NCBI RefSeq assembly: GCF_001447385.1
Contig: NZ_LLWQ01000163.1
Span: forward strand, 38,243-102,242
Source of the DNA: Paracoccus sp. MKU1
GTDB taxonomy: Bacteria; Pseudomonadota; Alphaproteobacteria; Rhodobacterales; Rhodobacteraceae
DNA: 64,000 nucleotides
Direction: 5' to 3'
Made by a program: the position numbers and the translations under genes. This document shows, one piece after another, positions 52,741 to 61,887 of this stretch; the stretch's first letter is position 1; each line of letters opens with the position of its first letter. Under the pieces are notes generated by a model. It saw only the letters and a program-made list of their open reading frames with translations. It did not search any database and had not been told where the DNA came from.

Positions 52741-53097
52741 ATGCTGAAATACACCGAAGACCACGAATGGCTGAAACAGGACGGCGACGAGATCGTCGTC
52801 GGCATCACCGCCCATGCCAGCGAGCAGCTGGGCGATGTCGTCTTCATCGAGCTGCCCGAGGTCGGGCGGGAGGTCGAGGCGGGCGAGGAGATCGTGGTGA
52901 TCGAATCGGTCAAGGCGGCCTCGGATATCGTGGCCCCGGTTGCCGGCGTCATCACCGCCGTCAACGAGGCGCTGCCCGACGCGCCCGGCGCGGTGAACGA
53001 GGATCCGCTGGCGGCCTGGTTCTTTCGCATCAAGCCGGCCTCGGCCGATCTGTCCGGCTTCATGGACGAGGCGGGTTATCAGGCGCTGATCGGCTAA
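52741..53097 (+). CDS. gcvH: Glycine cleavage H-protein
   Basis: Protein of 118 aa. The lipoyl lysine is in [18 protein letters not shown] near residue 60, with [20 protein letters not shown] before it. It carries the aminomethyl group between P and T proteins. GAGAGGCAAGGC precedes the ATG. It starts 10 bases after gcvT. Confidence 0.96.
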   Translation: MLKYTEDHEWLKQDGDEIVVGITAHASEQLGDVVFIELPEVGREVEAGEEIVVIESVKAASDIVAPVAGVITAVNEALPDAPGAVNEDPLAAWFFRIKPASADLSGFMDEAGYQALIG

Positions 53098-53101
53098 GGC
53101 T

Positions 53102-53180
53102 GCCGGGCCCTTGGGCCCGGCGGAAGCCGGGGGCTGTCTGCCCCCGGACCCCCGAGAGTATTTGGAAAACGGCGAAAGGC
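53102..53180 (+). repeat. Interspersed GC-hairpin/TATTT element, copy 3, between gcvH and gcvP
   Basis: Two hairpins, GCCGGGCCC/GGGCCCGGC (53102-53121) and CCGGGGGC/GCCCCCGG (53127-53147), then CCCCCGAGAGTATTTGGAAA and ACGGCGAAAGGCAGG. The tail nearly matches copy 4 at 61760. It sits inside the gcv operon. Confidence 0.7.
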
Positions 53181-53254
53181 AGGGCGGGGGCGTTCCCGGC
53201 CCGTGCGATCCCGAAGGCAATGCTTGTGAACATTCTGACGCATTGAGGCCAGTG

Positions 53255-56083
53255 ATGGGTAAATGGACCCCGACCGATTATAATCCCGACGATTTCGCCA
53301 ATCGCCGCCACATCGGGCCTTCTCCGGCCGAGATGGCGGCGATGCTGAAGGTCGTGGGCGCCGAAACGCTGGAGGAGCTGATCGGCCAGACCGTCCCGGC
53401 GAGCATCCGGCAATCCGAGCCGCTGGACTGGCCGGCGCTGTCCGAGGCGGCGCTGCTGCAACGCATGCGCGAGGTGGCGGCGAAGAACCAGGTCATGACC
53501 AGCCTGATCGGGCAGGGCTATTACGGCACGGTGACGCCGCCGGCGATCCAGCGCAATATTCTTGAGAACCCGGCCTGGTATACCGCCTATACCCCCTATC
53601 AGCCCGAGATCGCCCAGGGCCGGCTGGAGGCGCTGCTGAACTTCCAGACCATGGTCGCCGATCTGACCGGGCTGCCGGTGGCCAATGCTTCGCTGCTGGA
53701 CGAGGCGACCGCCGCCGCCGAGGCCATGGCCATGGCGCAGCGCGCGGCGAAGTCCAAGGCCCGCGCCTTCTTCGTCAGCGAGAACCTGCATCCGCAGACC
53801 GTCGCCGTGATCGAGACCCGCGCCGCGCCCTTGGGCATCGAGATCGTCCGCGGCCGGCAATGCGATCCCGCGCAGGTCTTCGGCGCCATCTTCCAGTATC
53901 CGGGCACATTCGGCGAGATTCGCGATTATTCGGCCGAGATCGCGGCGCTGCATGCGGCGGGCGCGGTGGCGATCATGGCCACCGATCTGCTGGCGCTTTG
54001 CGTGCTGAAGGAGCCGGGCGCCATGGGCGCCGACATCGCCATCGGCTCGGCGCAGCGTTTCGGGGTGCCCATGGGCTATGGCGGGCCGCATGCCGGCTTC
54101 ATGGCCTGCCGCGACGAGATGAAGCGCGCCATGCCGGGGCGGATCGTCGGTGTCTCGATCGATGCCAAGGGCAACCGGGCCTATCGGCTGTCGCTGCAAA
54201 CCCGCGAGCAGCATATCCGCCGCGAGAAGGCGACCTCGAACGTCTGCACCGCCCAGGCGCTGCTGGCGGTGATGGCGAGCTTCTATGCCGTGTTCCACGG
54301 GCCGGTGGGATTGCGCGCCATTGCCCAGCGAGTGCATCTGAACGCGGTTACCCTGGCCGAGGCCTTGCGCGCCGCCGGGGCCGAGGTGCAGCCCGAGGCC
54401 TTCTTCGACACCATCACCGTGCGGGTGGGCGTGGGGCAGGCGGGCATCCTGGCCGCCGCCCGGCATCGCGGCATCAACCTGCGCAAGGTCGGGCGCGACC
54501 GCGTCGGCATCTCGGTTGACGAGACCACGGATGCGGATGTGATCGCCCGGGTGTTGGACGCTTTCGGCATCACCGATCCGGCCGCGCCGGCCAAGGTGCC
54601 GGCGATCCCCGAGGCGCTGATCCGCGAAAGCGACTACCTGAGCCATCCGGTCTTTCACATGAACCGGGCGGAATCCGAGATGATGCGCTATATGCGCCGC
54701 CTCTCGGATCGCGACCTGGCGCTGGACCGGGCGATGATCCCGCTGGGCTCCTGCACGATGAAGCTGAACGCGGCGGCCGAGATGATGCCGATCACCTGGC
54801 CGGAATTCGGCGCGCTGCATCCCTTTGCGCCCGAGGACCAGGCGGCCGGCTATCATGAGGTCTTTGCCGACCTGACCGAGAAGCTGTGCGCGATCACCGG
54901 CTATGATGCGTTTTCCTTGCAGCCGAACAGCGGCGCGCAGGGGGAATATGCGGGCCTGCTGACCATCGCCGCCTATCACAAGTCGCGCGGCGAGGATCGT
55001 GACATCTGCCTGATCCCGGTGTCCGCCCATGGCACCAACCCGGCCAGCGCGCAGATGGCGGGGATGAAGGTCGTGGTGGTGAAATCGGCGCCGAACGGCG
55101 ATATCGACCTGGAGGATTTCGCCGACAAGGCCGCGAAGGCCGGGGACAGGCTGGCGGCGGTGATGATCACCTATCCCTCGACCCATGGCGTCTTCGAGGA
55201 CACCGTGCGCGAGGTCTGCCGCATCGCCCACGAGCATGGCGGTCAGGTCTATATCGACGGCGCCAACATGAACGCCCTGGTCGGCCTGGTGAGGCCGGGC
55301 GAGATCGGCGGCGATGTCAGCCACCTGAACCTGCACAAGACCTTTGCCATCCCGCATGGCGGCGGCGGGCCGGGCATGGGGCCGATCGGGGTCAAGGCGC
55401 ATCTGGCGCCCTTCCTGCCCGCCGACCCGCGCGAGGGCTCGGGGGCGGTCTCGGCGGCGCCCTGGGGCTCGGCCTCGATCCTGCTGATCTCCTGGGCCTA
55501 TATCCTGATGATGGGCGGCGCGGGGCTGACGCAGGCGACACGCGTCGCGATCCTGAACGCGAACTATATCGCCAGCCGCCTGGCCGGGGCCTATCCGGTG
55601 CTGTTCATGGGCAATCGCGGCCGGGTGGCGCATGAATGCATCCTGGACACCCGGCCGTTCCAGGAGCATGGCGTGACCGTGGACGATATCGCCAAGCGGC
55701 TGATCGACAACGGCTTCCATGCCCCCACGATGAGCTGGCCGGTCGCCGGCACGCTGATGGTCGAGCCGACCGAATCGGAAACAAAGGCCGAGATCGACCG
55801 GCTGATCACCGCTTTCCTCGCCATCCGCGACGAGATCACCGAGATCGCCGAGGGCCGGATCGACGCCGAGGCTTCGCCCCTGCGTCATGCGCCGCATACG
55901 GTCGAGGATCTGGTTGCCGACTGGGACCGCGCCTATTCGCGCGAGCAGGGCTGTTTCCCGCCGGGCGCCTTCCGGGTGGACAAATACTGGCCTCCGGTCG
56001 GACGGGTGGACAATGCCTATGGCGACCGCAACCTGGTCTGCACCTGCCCGCCGCTCGAGGAATACGCCGAGGCGGCCGAGTAG
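53255..56083 (+). CDS. gcvP: Glycine dehydrogenase (decarboxylating), P-protein
   Basis: Protein of 942 aa, the full one-chain form. It decarboxylates glycine with PLP and passes the aminomethyl group to the H-protein. Seen: [16 protein letters not shown] at the start, [20 protein letters not shown], the second half with [20 protein letters not shown] and [15 protein letters not shown], and the PLP lysine in [20 protein letters not shown] near residue 695. GAGG lies 8 bases before the ATG. A terminator follows the stop. Confidence 0.96.
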   Translation: MGKWTPTDYNPDDFANRRHIGPSPAEMAAMLKVVGAETLEELIGQTVPASIRQSEPLDWPALSEAALLQRMREVAAKNQVMTSLIGQGYYGTVTPPAIQRNILENPAWYTAYTPYQPEIAQGRLEALLNFQTMVADLTGLPVANASLLDEATAAAEAMAMAQRAAKSKARAFFVSENLHPQTVAVIETRAAPLGIEIVRGRQCDPAQVFGAIFQYPGTFGEIRDYSAEIAALHAAGAVAIMATDLLALCVLKEPGAMGADIAIGSAQRFGVPMGYGGPHAGFMACRDEMKRAMPGRIVGVSIDAKGNRAYRLSLQTREQHIRREKATSNVCTAQALLAVMASFYAVFHGPVGLRAIAQRVHLNAVTLAEALRAAGAEVQPEAFFDTITVRVGVGQAGILAAARHRGINLRKVGRDRVGISVDETTDADVIARVLDAFGITDPAAPAKVPAIPEALIRESDYLSHPVFHMNRAESEMMRYMRRLSDRDLALDRAMIPLGSCTMKLNAAAEMMPITWPEFGALHPFAPEDQAAGYHEVFADLTEKLCAITGYDAFSLQPNSGAQGEYAGLLTIAAYHKSRGEDRDICLIPVSAHGTNPASAQMAGMKVVVVKSAPNGDIDLEDFADKAAKAGDRLAAVMITYPSTHGVFEDTVREVCRIAHEHGGQVYIDGANMNALVGLVRPGEIGGDVSHLNLHKTFAIPHGGGGPGMGPIGVKAHLAPFLPADPREGSGAVSAAPWGSASILLISWAYILMMGGAGLTQATRVAILNANYIASRLAGAYPVLFMGNRGRVAHECILDTRPFQEHGVTVDDIAKRLIDNGFHAPTMSWPVAGTLMVEPTESETKAEIDRLITAFLAIRDEITEIAEGRIDAEASPLRHAPHTVEDLVADWDRAYSREQGCFPPGAFRVDKYWPPVGRVDNAYGDRNLVCTCPPLEEYAEAAE

Positions 56084-56094
56084 GCCGCGCTTTG

Positions 56095-56122
56095 CCCCGC
56101 CGCAATTGCGGCGGGGGTTTTT
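56095..56122 (+). terminator. Terminator of the gcv operon
   Basis: CCCCGCCGC-AATT-GCGGCGGGG, a perfect 9-bp stem, then five T. About 12 bases past the gcvP stop. Confidence 0.9.
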
Positions 56123-56173
56123 CTGCGCGCGGATGCGGTTGCAGAAAGCTGTGGTTTCGGGCCTTGCGGCCCC

Positions 56174-56202
56174 TTGACAAGCCCCGGCGGTTCAGCGAGA
56201 TA
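56174..56202 (+). promoter_or_regulatory. Putative promoter of tRNA-Ala
   Basis: -35 TTGACA (56174-56179), 17-base spacer, -10 GAGATA (56197-56202), about 10 bases before the mature tRNA. By eye. Confidence 0.6.
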
Positions 56203-56212
56203 GCACGCCGAT

Positions 56213-56288
56213 GGGGCCGTAGCTCAGTTGGTAGAGCGCATCGTTCGCAATGATGAGGCCAGGGGTTCGATTCCCCTCGGCTCCACCA
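56213..56288 (+). tRNA. tRNA-Ala (anticodon CGC)
   Basis: A 76-nt cloverleaf with encoded CCA. Acceptor GGGGCCG/CGGCTCC has one G-U pair. Anticodon stem CATCG/TGATG encloses TTCGCAA, anticodon CGC, reading GCG. D-arm GCTCAGTTGGTAGAGC and T-arm GGGTTCGATTCCC are standard. Confidence 0.96.
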
Positions 56289-56564
56289 ATTAAATCACAA
56301 AAAACGGTTGAACTTCGGGGCGCTTCGGCACCGGATTGAGGCTGGTTGGCGTTGGCCCATTGCCCGGATCCCATGGCCGATGCCGTACACGCGCCGCGCC
56401 GGGCGCATTGGGATCGCGGCTTGGCCTCGGGGCAGGGGAGAGGGCGTTGGCCATCTGCCCGCCCGTTGGTGTCGTGTCTGCATGGCGGACCGGGCACCCG
56501 TCATCCGGTTTCGCCCGTGGCGCAGATGGGCGGCCAGTCGGCAGAAGGCACCGCCAGCGTCTCC

Positions 56565-58817
56565 TCAGCCCACCCTTTCCGGATCGTGCCGTAGCAGCCG
56601 CAAAGCGTTGAGGGTGACCAGCACCGTGGCTCCGGTATCGGCCAGGATGGCGATCCAAAGGCCGGTGACGCCCAGAACCGAAGTCACCAGGAACACCGCC
56701 TTCAGCCCCAGCGCGATGGCGACGTTCTGGCGGATATTGCCCATCGTGGCCCGCGCCAGCCCGATCAGCGCCGGCACATCCGACACCCGGTCGCGCAGGA
56801 TCGCCGCGTCCGCCGTCTCCAGCGCCACGTCGGTGCCCGAGCCCATCGCCACCCCCACGCTTGCCTGCTTCAGCGCCGGGGCGTCGTTGATGCCGTCGCC
56901 GATCATCATGACGCCATCCCCGGCCATCTCGCGGATCGCGGCCAGCTTGTCCTCGGGCAGCATCCCGGCCCGGAAGCCGATCCCCAGCGCGCCGGCGACG
57001 GCCTCGGCGGTGCGCGGGTTGTCGCCGGTCAGCATGATCGGCTCGATGCCCATGGCCTTGAGCCGGCGCATCGCCCCGGCGGCATCGTCGCGCGGCTCGT
57101 CGCGCAGGGCGATCAGGCCCAGCGGCCGGCCCTCGTGAAAGACGGCGACCACCGTCATGCCCTGCGCCTCCAGCGACTCGGCCATGGCCGCGTCGTGAAG
57201 CCCGCCCAGCGTGGCGGCATGGCGGGGCGAGGCGACCCAGGCACGGCTCCCCTCCACCATGGCCTCGGCCCCCTTGCCCGGCAGGGCGCGGGTCTCGCGC
57301 GCCGGCAGCGGCGCGACGCCGGCCGCCTCGGCCCGGCGCAGGATGGCCTGGGCCAGCGGATGGCTCGACCCGGCCTCGATGCCCGAGGCCACCGCCAGCA
57401 GCCGGGCCTCGGTCACGCCGGGGGCGGGCAGGATCCGCACCACCGCAGGCCGGCCATGGGTCAGCGTGCCGGTCTTGTCGAAGGCCAGGCGCCGGATATC
57501 GGCCGCCGCCTCGATCACCGCGCCGCCCTTCATCAGCAGCCCGCGCCGCGCCCCTGCCGATAGGGCCGAGGCGATCGAGGCCGGGACCGAGATCACCAGC
57601 GCGCAGGGGCAGCCGATCAGCAGCAGCGCCAGACCGCGATACACCCAGGTGCCCCAGTCGGCGGCGAAGACCAGCGGCGGCACCAGCATCACCAGCGCCG
57701 CCACCGCCACGACGGCGGGCATGTACCAGCGGCTGAAGCGGTCGATGAAGCGTTCGGTAGGCGCGCGGGCCTCCTCGGCCTCCTCGACCAGCCGGATGAT
57801 GCGGGCGATGGTGTTGTCGGCGGGCTCGCGGGTCACGCGGATGCGCAGCGCCGATTCGGCGCTGATCGAGCCGGCGAAGACCGGCTCGCCCGGGCCGCGG
57901 GTCCGGGGCAGGCTTTCGCCGGTCACCGGGCTTTCGTCCACCCCGCCAATGCCCTCGACGATCTCGCCATCGGCGGGGATGCGGTCGCCGGGGCGGACCA
58001 GCACCTGCTGGCCGATCTCCAGGCTGTCGGCGGCAACCTCTTGCGTCTTGCCGTTCACCTCCAGCAATGCGGTCTTGGGCACCAGATCGGCCAGCGCCCG
58101 GATGCCGTCGCGGGCCTTGCCGGCGGCGACGCCTTCCAGCACCTCGCCCACAGCGAACAGGAAGACGACCAGCGCCGCCTCCTCGGCCGCGCCGATGATG
58201 AGCGCGCCGATGGCGGCGATGGACATCAGCGCCTCGATGGTGAAGGGCTGGCCCATGCGCAGCGCCTGCCAGGCGCGTTTCGCCACCGGGGCGACGCCGA
58301 TCAGGCAGGCGGCGAGAAAGGCCCAATAGCCCGCCTCGGCCGAGGTCAGCAGCTCGAAGCCCCAGGCCGTCGCCAGCAGCGCGCCGGTCAGGATCACCAG
58401 CCGGCCCTTGGCCGTCCGATGCCAGCCCTTGCCCTGCTCGGACGGGTGGTCATGCACATGGCCTGGCGCGCCGTGGCCTTCATGCCTGCCGCCATGGCCC
58501 TGTGCGTGCTGCGGTTCGGGGCCAGGCGCGGCCGCCGGCCCCGCCGGCGGGCCGGGCAGCACGAAGGGTTTCCTGCGCGGCGCCTCCTGTCCCCGGGGGG
58601 CGACGCCATAGCCCAGCCGGCGCACCAGGTCCTCGATTTCGTCGCTGCCGGTGGTGCCGGGCTCCAGCATCAGCGACAGCCGCTCGGCCATCAGCGCGAC
58701 GCTGACCTTGCTGACGCCGGGCAGTCTTTCGACCGCCCGCGTCACCTTGGCGCCGCAGGACGCGCAATCCATGCCCGTCACCGTCCATTCGTGCCGTTGG
58801 GCCTGTTCTCCGCTCAT
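56565..58817 (-). CDS. Heavy-metal-translocating P-type ATPase (Zn/Cd/Pb type)
   Basis: Protein of about 750 aa. N-terminal metal-binding domain with CASC (TGMDCASCGAKVTRAVERLP, residues 16-35), then a His-rich stretch (GHGGRHEGHGAPGHVHDHPS, about 115-135). Eight membrane segments follow, with the membrane CPC in LLIGCPCALVISVPASIASA, phosphorylation site DKTGTLTHG, the SHPLA motif, and MIGDGINDAPALKQASVGVA. CPC plus the His-rich tail and Pb/Cd/Zn-type MerR gene upstream favour zinc/cadmium/lead export. GGAGAAGG precedes two adjacent ATGs (58820 and 58817); I use the second. Confidence 0.94.
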   Translation of the reverse strand: MSGEQAQRHEWTVTGMDCASCGAKVTRAVERLPGVSKVSVALMAERLSLMLEPGTTGSDEIEDLVRRLGYGVAPRGQEAPRRKPFVLPGPPAGPAAAPGPEPQHAQGHGGRHEGHGAPGHVHDHPSEQGKGWHRTAKGRLVILTGALLATAWGFELLTSAEAGYWAFLAACLIGVAPVAKRAWQALRMGQPFTIEALMSIAAIGALIIGAAEEAALVVFLFAVGEVLEGVAAGKARDGIRALADLVPKTALLEVNGKTQEVAADSLEIGQQVLVRPGDRIPADGEIVEGIGGVDESPVTGESLPRTRGPGEPVFAGSISAESALRIRVTREPADNTIARIIRLVEEAEEARAPTERFIDRFSRWYMPAVVAVAALVMLVPPLVFAADWGTWVYRGLALLLIGCPCALVISVPASIASALSAGARRGLLMKGGAVIEAAADIRRLAFDKTGTLTHGRPAVVRILPAPGVTEARLLAVASGIEAGSSHPLAQAILRRAEAAGVAPLPARETRALPGKGAEAMVEGSRAWVASPRHAATLGGLHDAAMAESLEAQGMTVVAVFHEGRPLGLIALRDEPRDDAAGAMRRLKAMGIEPIMLTGDNPRTAEAVAGALGIGFRAGMLPEDKLAAIREMAGDGVMMIGDGINDAPALKQASVGVAMGSGTDVALETADAAILRDRVSDVPALIGLARATMGNIRQNVAIALGLKAVFLVTSVLGVTGLWIAILADTGATVLVTLNALRLLRHDPERVG

Positions 58818-58864
58818 CATCCTTCTCCTGCCCGGGTGGCGGGCCTTGTCCTTGATGATTCGGC

Positions 58865-58895
58865 AACCTAATTCCTCTAGCGACTGGAGCTTCAA
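58865..58895 (-). promoter_or_regulatory. MerR-type operator/promoter of the P-type ATPase gene
   Basis: On the minus strand a -35 TTGAAG and a -10 TAGGTT are separated by 19 bases, the over-long spacer typical of MerR-activated promoters. The spacer holds the near-palindrome CTCCAG-TCG-CTAGAG (one mismatch). It lies between the divergent ATPase and merR-type genes. Confidence 0.75.
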
Positions 58896-58905
58896 GGGGT
58901 TTCTC

Positions 58906-59346
58906 ATGTTCCCGATCGGCAGGCTGGCCAAGGCCACCGGCGTCAAGGTGCCGACCATCCGCTATTACGAGCAGATCGGCCTGTTGCCCGCGCCCGAGCG
59001 GACCGCGGGCAATCAGCGGCTTTACACGCAAGCCACGCTGGAGCGGCTGGCCTTCATCCGCCATGCCCGCGACCTGGGCTTTCCGCTGGAGGCGATCCGC
59101 GAGCTTCTGAGCCTGTCGGACGATCCCGCCCGCCCCTGTGCCGCCGCCGACGAGATCGCCCGGCGCCAGCTGGCGGCGGTCGAGGCCCGCATCGCCCGGC
59201 TGACGGTGCTGCGCGACGAGTTGCGGCGCATGCTGGACCATTGCGCCAGCGACACCATCGCCGCTTGCCGCGTCATCGAGGTGCTGGGCGATCACAGGCT
59301 TTGCGCCCATGACCATGGCGCGACCGAGGCGGACCACCCGACCTAG
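58906..59346 (+). CDS. MerR-family metal-responsive regulator (PbrR/CadR-like)
   Basis: Protein of 146 aa. N-terminal MerR helix-turn-helix: MFPIGRLAKATGVKVPTIRY, YEQIGLLPAPERTAGNQRLY. A dimerisation helix follows (about 80-120). Cysteines at PARPCAAADE, LDHCASDT, AACRVIEV and HRLCAHDHG suit zinc, cadmium or lead binding. It activates the ATPase gene by distorting the 19-base-spacer promoter; it is transcribed divergently from it. AAGGGG precedes the ATG. Confidence 0.92.
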   Translation: MFPIGRLAKATGVKVPTIRYYEQIGLLPAPERTAGNQRLYTQATLERLAFIRHARDLGFPLEAIRELLSLSDDPARPCAAADEIARRQLAAVEARIARLTVLRDELRRMLDHCASDTIAACRVIEVLGDHRLCAHDHGATEADHPT

Positions 59347-59415
59347 GCACGGGAATGCGATGCCGCTTGTCGGTCGCCTCTTTCCCCCGCCGTGCCGAAG
59401 CCCTAGATTGCGACC

Positions 59416-60045
59416 ATGCGCTGGACCTTGCCCAATTCCCTGACCGTTCTGCGACTTGCGGCCGCGCCGCTGGTGCCGCTGATGTTCTTTTTCCTCAGCC
59501 GGCCCTTTGCCGATTTCGCGGCGCTGGCGCTGTTCCTGATCGCCGCCGTGACCGACTGGTTCGACGGCTACCTGGCCCGCGCCTGGGGGCAGGAAAGCCG
59601 CTTCGGCGCCGCCATGGACCCGATTGCCGACAAGGCCATGGTCATCATCGCCGTGGTGGTCATCACCGGCTATTCCGGGATGAATCCCTGGCTGATCCTG
59701 CCCGCCACCGTGATCCTGTTCCGCGAGGTCTTCGTCTCGGGCCTGCGCGAGTTCCTGGGCGACAAGGCCCGGCTGCTCAAGGTCACCAAGCTGGCCAAGT
59801 GGAAGACCACGGCGCAGATGGTGGCCATCGCCGTGCTTTTCCTGGGCACCGGCTTGAATTACTATGAGACCGGCCACCCGCCGCTGGTGGGCGAGACCAG
59901 CCTGCCCTGGTCCGACAGCTGGTCGGATCTGGCGACGCAGGCCGGGCTGGCGCTGATCTGGGTCGCGGCGGTGCTGACCGCGATCACCGGCTGGGACTAT
60001 TTCGCCAAGGCCCGGCCCTTCCTGAGGGATGACCATGGCGCTTGA
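59416..60045 (+). CDS. pgsA: CDP-diacylglycerol-glycerol-3-phosphate 3-phosphatidyltransferase
   Basis: Protein of 209 aa that makes phosphatidylglycerol phosphate in the inner membrane. The CDP-alcohol motif D-G-x2-A-R-x8-G-x3-D-x3-D reads DWFDGYLARAWGQESRFGAA then MDPIADKAMV, near residues 55-80. NSLTVLRLAAAPLVPLMFF is the N-terminal membrane segment, and several more follow. The moaD start lies inside its end. Confidence 0.93.
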   Translation: MRWTLPNSLTVLRLAAAPLVPLMFFFLSRPFADFAALALFLIAAVTDWFDGYLARAWGQESRFGAAMDPIADKAMVIIAVVVITGYSGMNPWLILPATVILFREVFVSGLREFLGDKARLLKVTKLAKWKTTAQMVAIAVLFLGTGLNYYETGHPPLVGETSLPWSDSWSDLATQAGLALIWVAAVLTAITGWDYFAKARPFLRDDHGA

Positions 60046-60286
60046 CGTGCTGTATTTCGCTTGGCTGCGCGAACGCATCGGCCAGCCCCGCGAGCGGATC
60101 GAGACCGAGGCCGCGACCGTGCGCGACTTGGTCGCGCAGCTTGCCGCCATGGACGAATGGCATGCGGCGGCACTGGCGGACCTGTCGGCGGTGCGGGTCG
60201 CCGTCGATCAGGAACTCGCCGATCTGGACGCGCCGCTGGAGGGCGCGCGCGAGGTCGCCTTCTTCCCGCCGATGACCGGGGGCTGA
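60035..60286 (+). CDS. moaD: MoaD, molybdopterin synthase small subunit
   Basis: Protein of 83 aa (85 if the ATG at 60029 is used). Ubiquitin-like, ending in FFPPMTGG, whose Gly-Gly carries the thiocarboxylate sulfur. LDVLYFAWLRERIGQP is the first strand of the family. It overlaps the end of pgsA by 11 bases, and moaE starts 1 base later. Confidence 0.93.
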   Translation: MALDVLYFAWLRERIGQPRERIETEAATVRDLVAQLAAMDEWHAAALADLSAVRVAVDQELADLDAPLEGAREVAFFPPMTGG

Positions 60287-60287
60287 G

Positions 60288-60728
60288 ATGGCGGCCCGGG
60301 TCCAGAGCGCGCCCTTCGACCTGGCCGCCGAACTGGCCGGCTTCGGCGCGGGTTCCGGCGCGGTCGTCACCTTCACCGGCCTGGTGCGCGACGAAGGCGG
60401 CCGGCTGGTGGCGCTGGAGATCGAGCATTACCCCGGCATGACCGAAAAGGCGCTGCAAGCCTATGGCGAGCAGGCGGCGCAACGCTTTGCGCTGGACGGT
60501 TGGCGCATCGTGCATCGCCACGGCCGGCTGGCGGTGGGCGAGCCGATCATGATGGTGGCCACCGCCGCCCGCCATCGCGCGGCGGCCTTTCAGGCGGCGG
60601 AATACCTGATGGACTGGCTGAAATCCCGCGCCCCCTTCTGGAAGCGCGAGATCGGCCCCGACGGCGCCGGCGTCTGGGTCGATGCCCGCGCCGAGGACGA
60701 GGACGCGCTGTCGCGGTGGCAAGGCTGA
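60288..60728 (+). CDS. moaE: MoaE, molybdopterin synthase catalytic subunit
   Basis: Protein of 146 aa. Key stretches: GSGAVVTFTGLVRDEGGRLV, ALEIEHYPGMTEKAL, WRIVHRHGRLAVGEPIMMVA, TAARHRAAAFQAAEYLMDWL and the catalytic lysine region KSRAPFWKREIGPDGAGVWV. With MoaD it adds the two sulfurs to make molybdopterin, needed for nitrate reductase and other molybdoenzymes. Confidence 0.95.
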   Translation: MAARVQSAPFDLAAELAGFGAGSGAVVTFTGLVRDEGGRLVALEIEHYPGMTEKALQAYGEQAAQRFALDGWRIVHRHGRLAVGEPIMMVATAARHRAAAFQAAEYLMDWLKSRAPFWKREIGPDGAGVWVDARAEDEDALSRWQG

Positions 60729-60730
60729 CG

Positions 60731-60759
60731 TTGCAATCCCGCCCTGCGGCGATCATATA
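60731..60759 (+). promoter_or_regulatory. Putative accA promoter
   Basis: -35 TTGCAA (60731-60736), 17-base spacer, -10 CATATA (60754-60759), about 40 bases before accA. By eye. Confidence 0.5.
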
Positions 60760-60800
60760 GGGCGCGGACCAGACGACCGGATGACAGCGCGGAGCCTTGC

Positions 60801-61757
60801 ATGACTTACCTGGAGTTCGAAAAGCCCCTTGCCGATCTTGAGGGCAAGGCCGAGGAACTGCGGGCATTGGCCCGAAAGGGCGAAGGCGTCGATCTGGAGA
60901 AGGAGGCGGCGGCCCTGGACCGCAAGGCCGAGGAAATGCTGCGCGACCTCTACAAGCAGCTCGATCCCTGGCGCAAGACGCAGGTCGCCCGCCACCCGGA
61001 ACGGCCGCATTGCCGCGACTATATCGACGTGCTTTTCACCGAATACACCCCCCTCGCCGGCGACCGCGCCTTTGGCGAGGATCACGCGGTCATGGGCGGG
61101 CTGGCGCGGTTCAAGGACCAGCCCTGCGTGGTCATCGGCCATGAAAAGGGCAACGACACCAAGTCGCGCATCTTTCACAATTTCGGCATGGCCCGCCCCG
61201 AGGGCTATCGCAAGGCGATCCGGCTGATGGACATCGCCGACCGCTTCCGCCTGCCGGTGATCACCCTGGTCGACACGCCCGGCGCCTATCCCGGCAAGGG
61301 CGCCGAGGAACGCGGGCAGTCCGAGGCCATTGCCCGCTCGACCGAGAAATGCCTGCAAATCGGCGTGCCGCTGGTCTCGGTCATCATCGGCGAGGGCGGC
61401 TCGGGCGGCGCGGTGGCCTTTGCCACCGCCAATCGCATCGCCATGCTGGAGCATTCGATCTATTCGGTGATCTCGCCCGAGGGCTGCGCCTCGATCCTGT
61501 GGAAGGATGCCGAGAAGATGCGCGAGGCGGCGCATGCGCTGAAGCTGACCGCCCAGGACCTGAAGAAGCTGGACGTGATCGACCGCATCATTGCCGAGCC
61601 GGTAGGCGGCGCACAGCGCGCGCCGGCCGAGACCATCGCGGCGGTGGGCGAGGCGATCGCCGCCATGCTGGGCGAACTGGCCGGCAAAAAGCCGGCCGAG
61701 CTGATCAAGGACCGGCGGCAGAAATTCCTGGCCATGGGCGCGAAGGCGTTGGGCTGA
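60801..61757 (+). CDS. accA: Acetyl-CoA carboxylase carboxyltransferase subunit alpha
   Basis: Protein of 318 aa, first committed step of fatty-acid synthesis. Family stretches: [100 protein letters not shown] and [20 protein letters not shown]. Full length. Confidence 0.96.
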   Translation: MTYLEFEKPLADLEGKAEELRALARKGEGVDLEKEAAALDRKAEEMLRDLYKQLDPWRKTQVARHPERPHCRDYIDVLFTEYTPLAGDRAFGEDHAVMGGLARFKDQPCVVIGHEKGNDTKSRIFHNFGMARPEGYRKAIRLMDIADRFRLPVITLVDTPGAYPGKGAEERGQSEAIARSTEKCLQIGVPLVSVIIGEGGSGGAVAFATANRIAMLEHSIYSVISPEGCASILWKDAEKMREAAHALKLTAQDLKKLDVIDRIIAEPVGGAQRAPAETIAAVGEAIAAMLGELAGKKPAELIKDRRQKFLAMGAKALG

Positions 61758-61759
61758 GC

Positions 61760-61806
61760 GCCTGTCGCCCGGTCGCGGGAGTATTTGCGAAACGGTGAAA
61801 GGGCAG
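61760..61806 (+). repeat. Interspersed GC-hairpin/TATTT element, copy 4
   Basis: After a short GC-rich stretch with no strong hairpin, CGGGAGTATTTGCGAAACGG and TGAAAGGGCAGG nearly repeat the tail of copy 3. Lies between accA and the convergent gabT. Confidence 0.6.
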
Positions 61807-61887
61807 GTCCGGCCGAACTGGCCGAGGCCGCGATTTCTTCGTTGCCCAAATACCCATGCGACTGCCCTCAGAGGGCGGGGCCTTGGT

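Noticed and set aside
53219..53245. Eight-codon leader-like frame MLVNILTH just before gcvP
   Set aside because: Too short, no regulatory codons and no attenuator after it.
53060..55897. A 945-codon minus-strand frame
   Set aside because: Antisense to gcvP; no domain.
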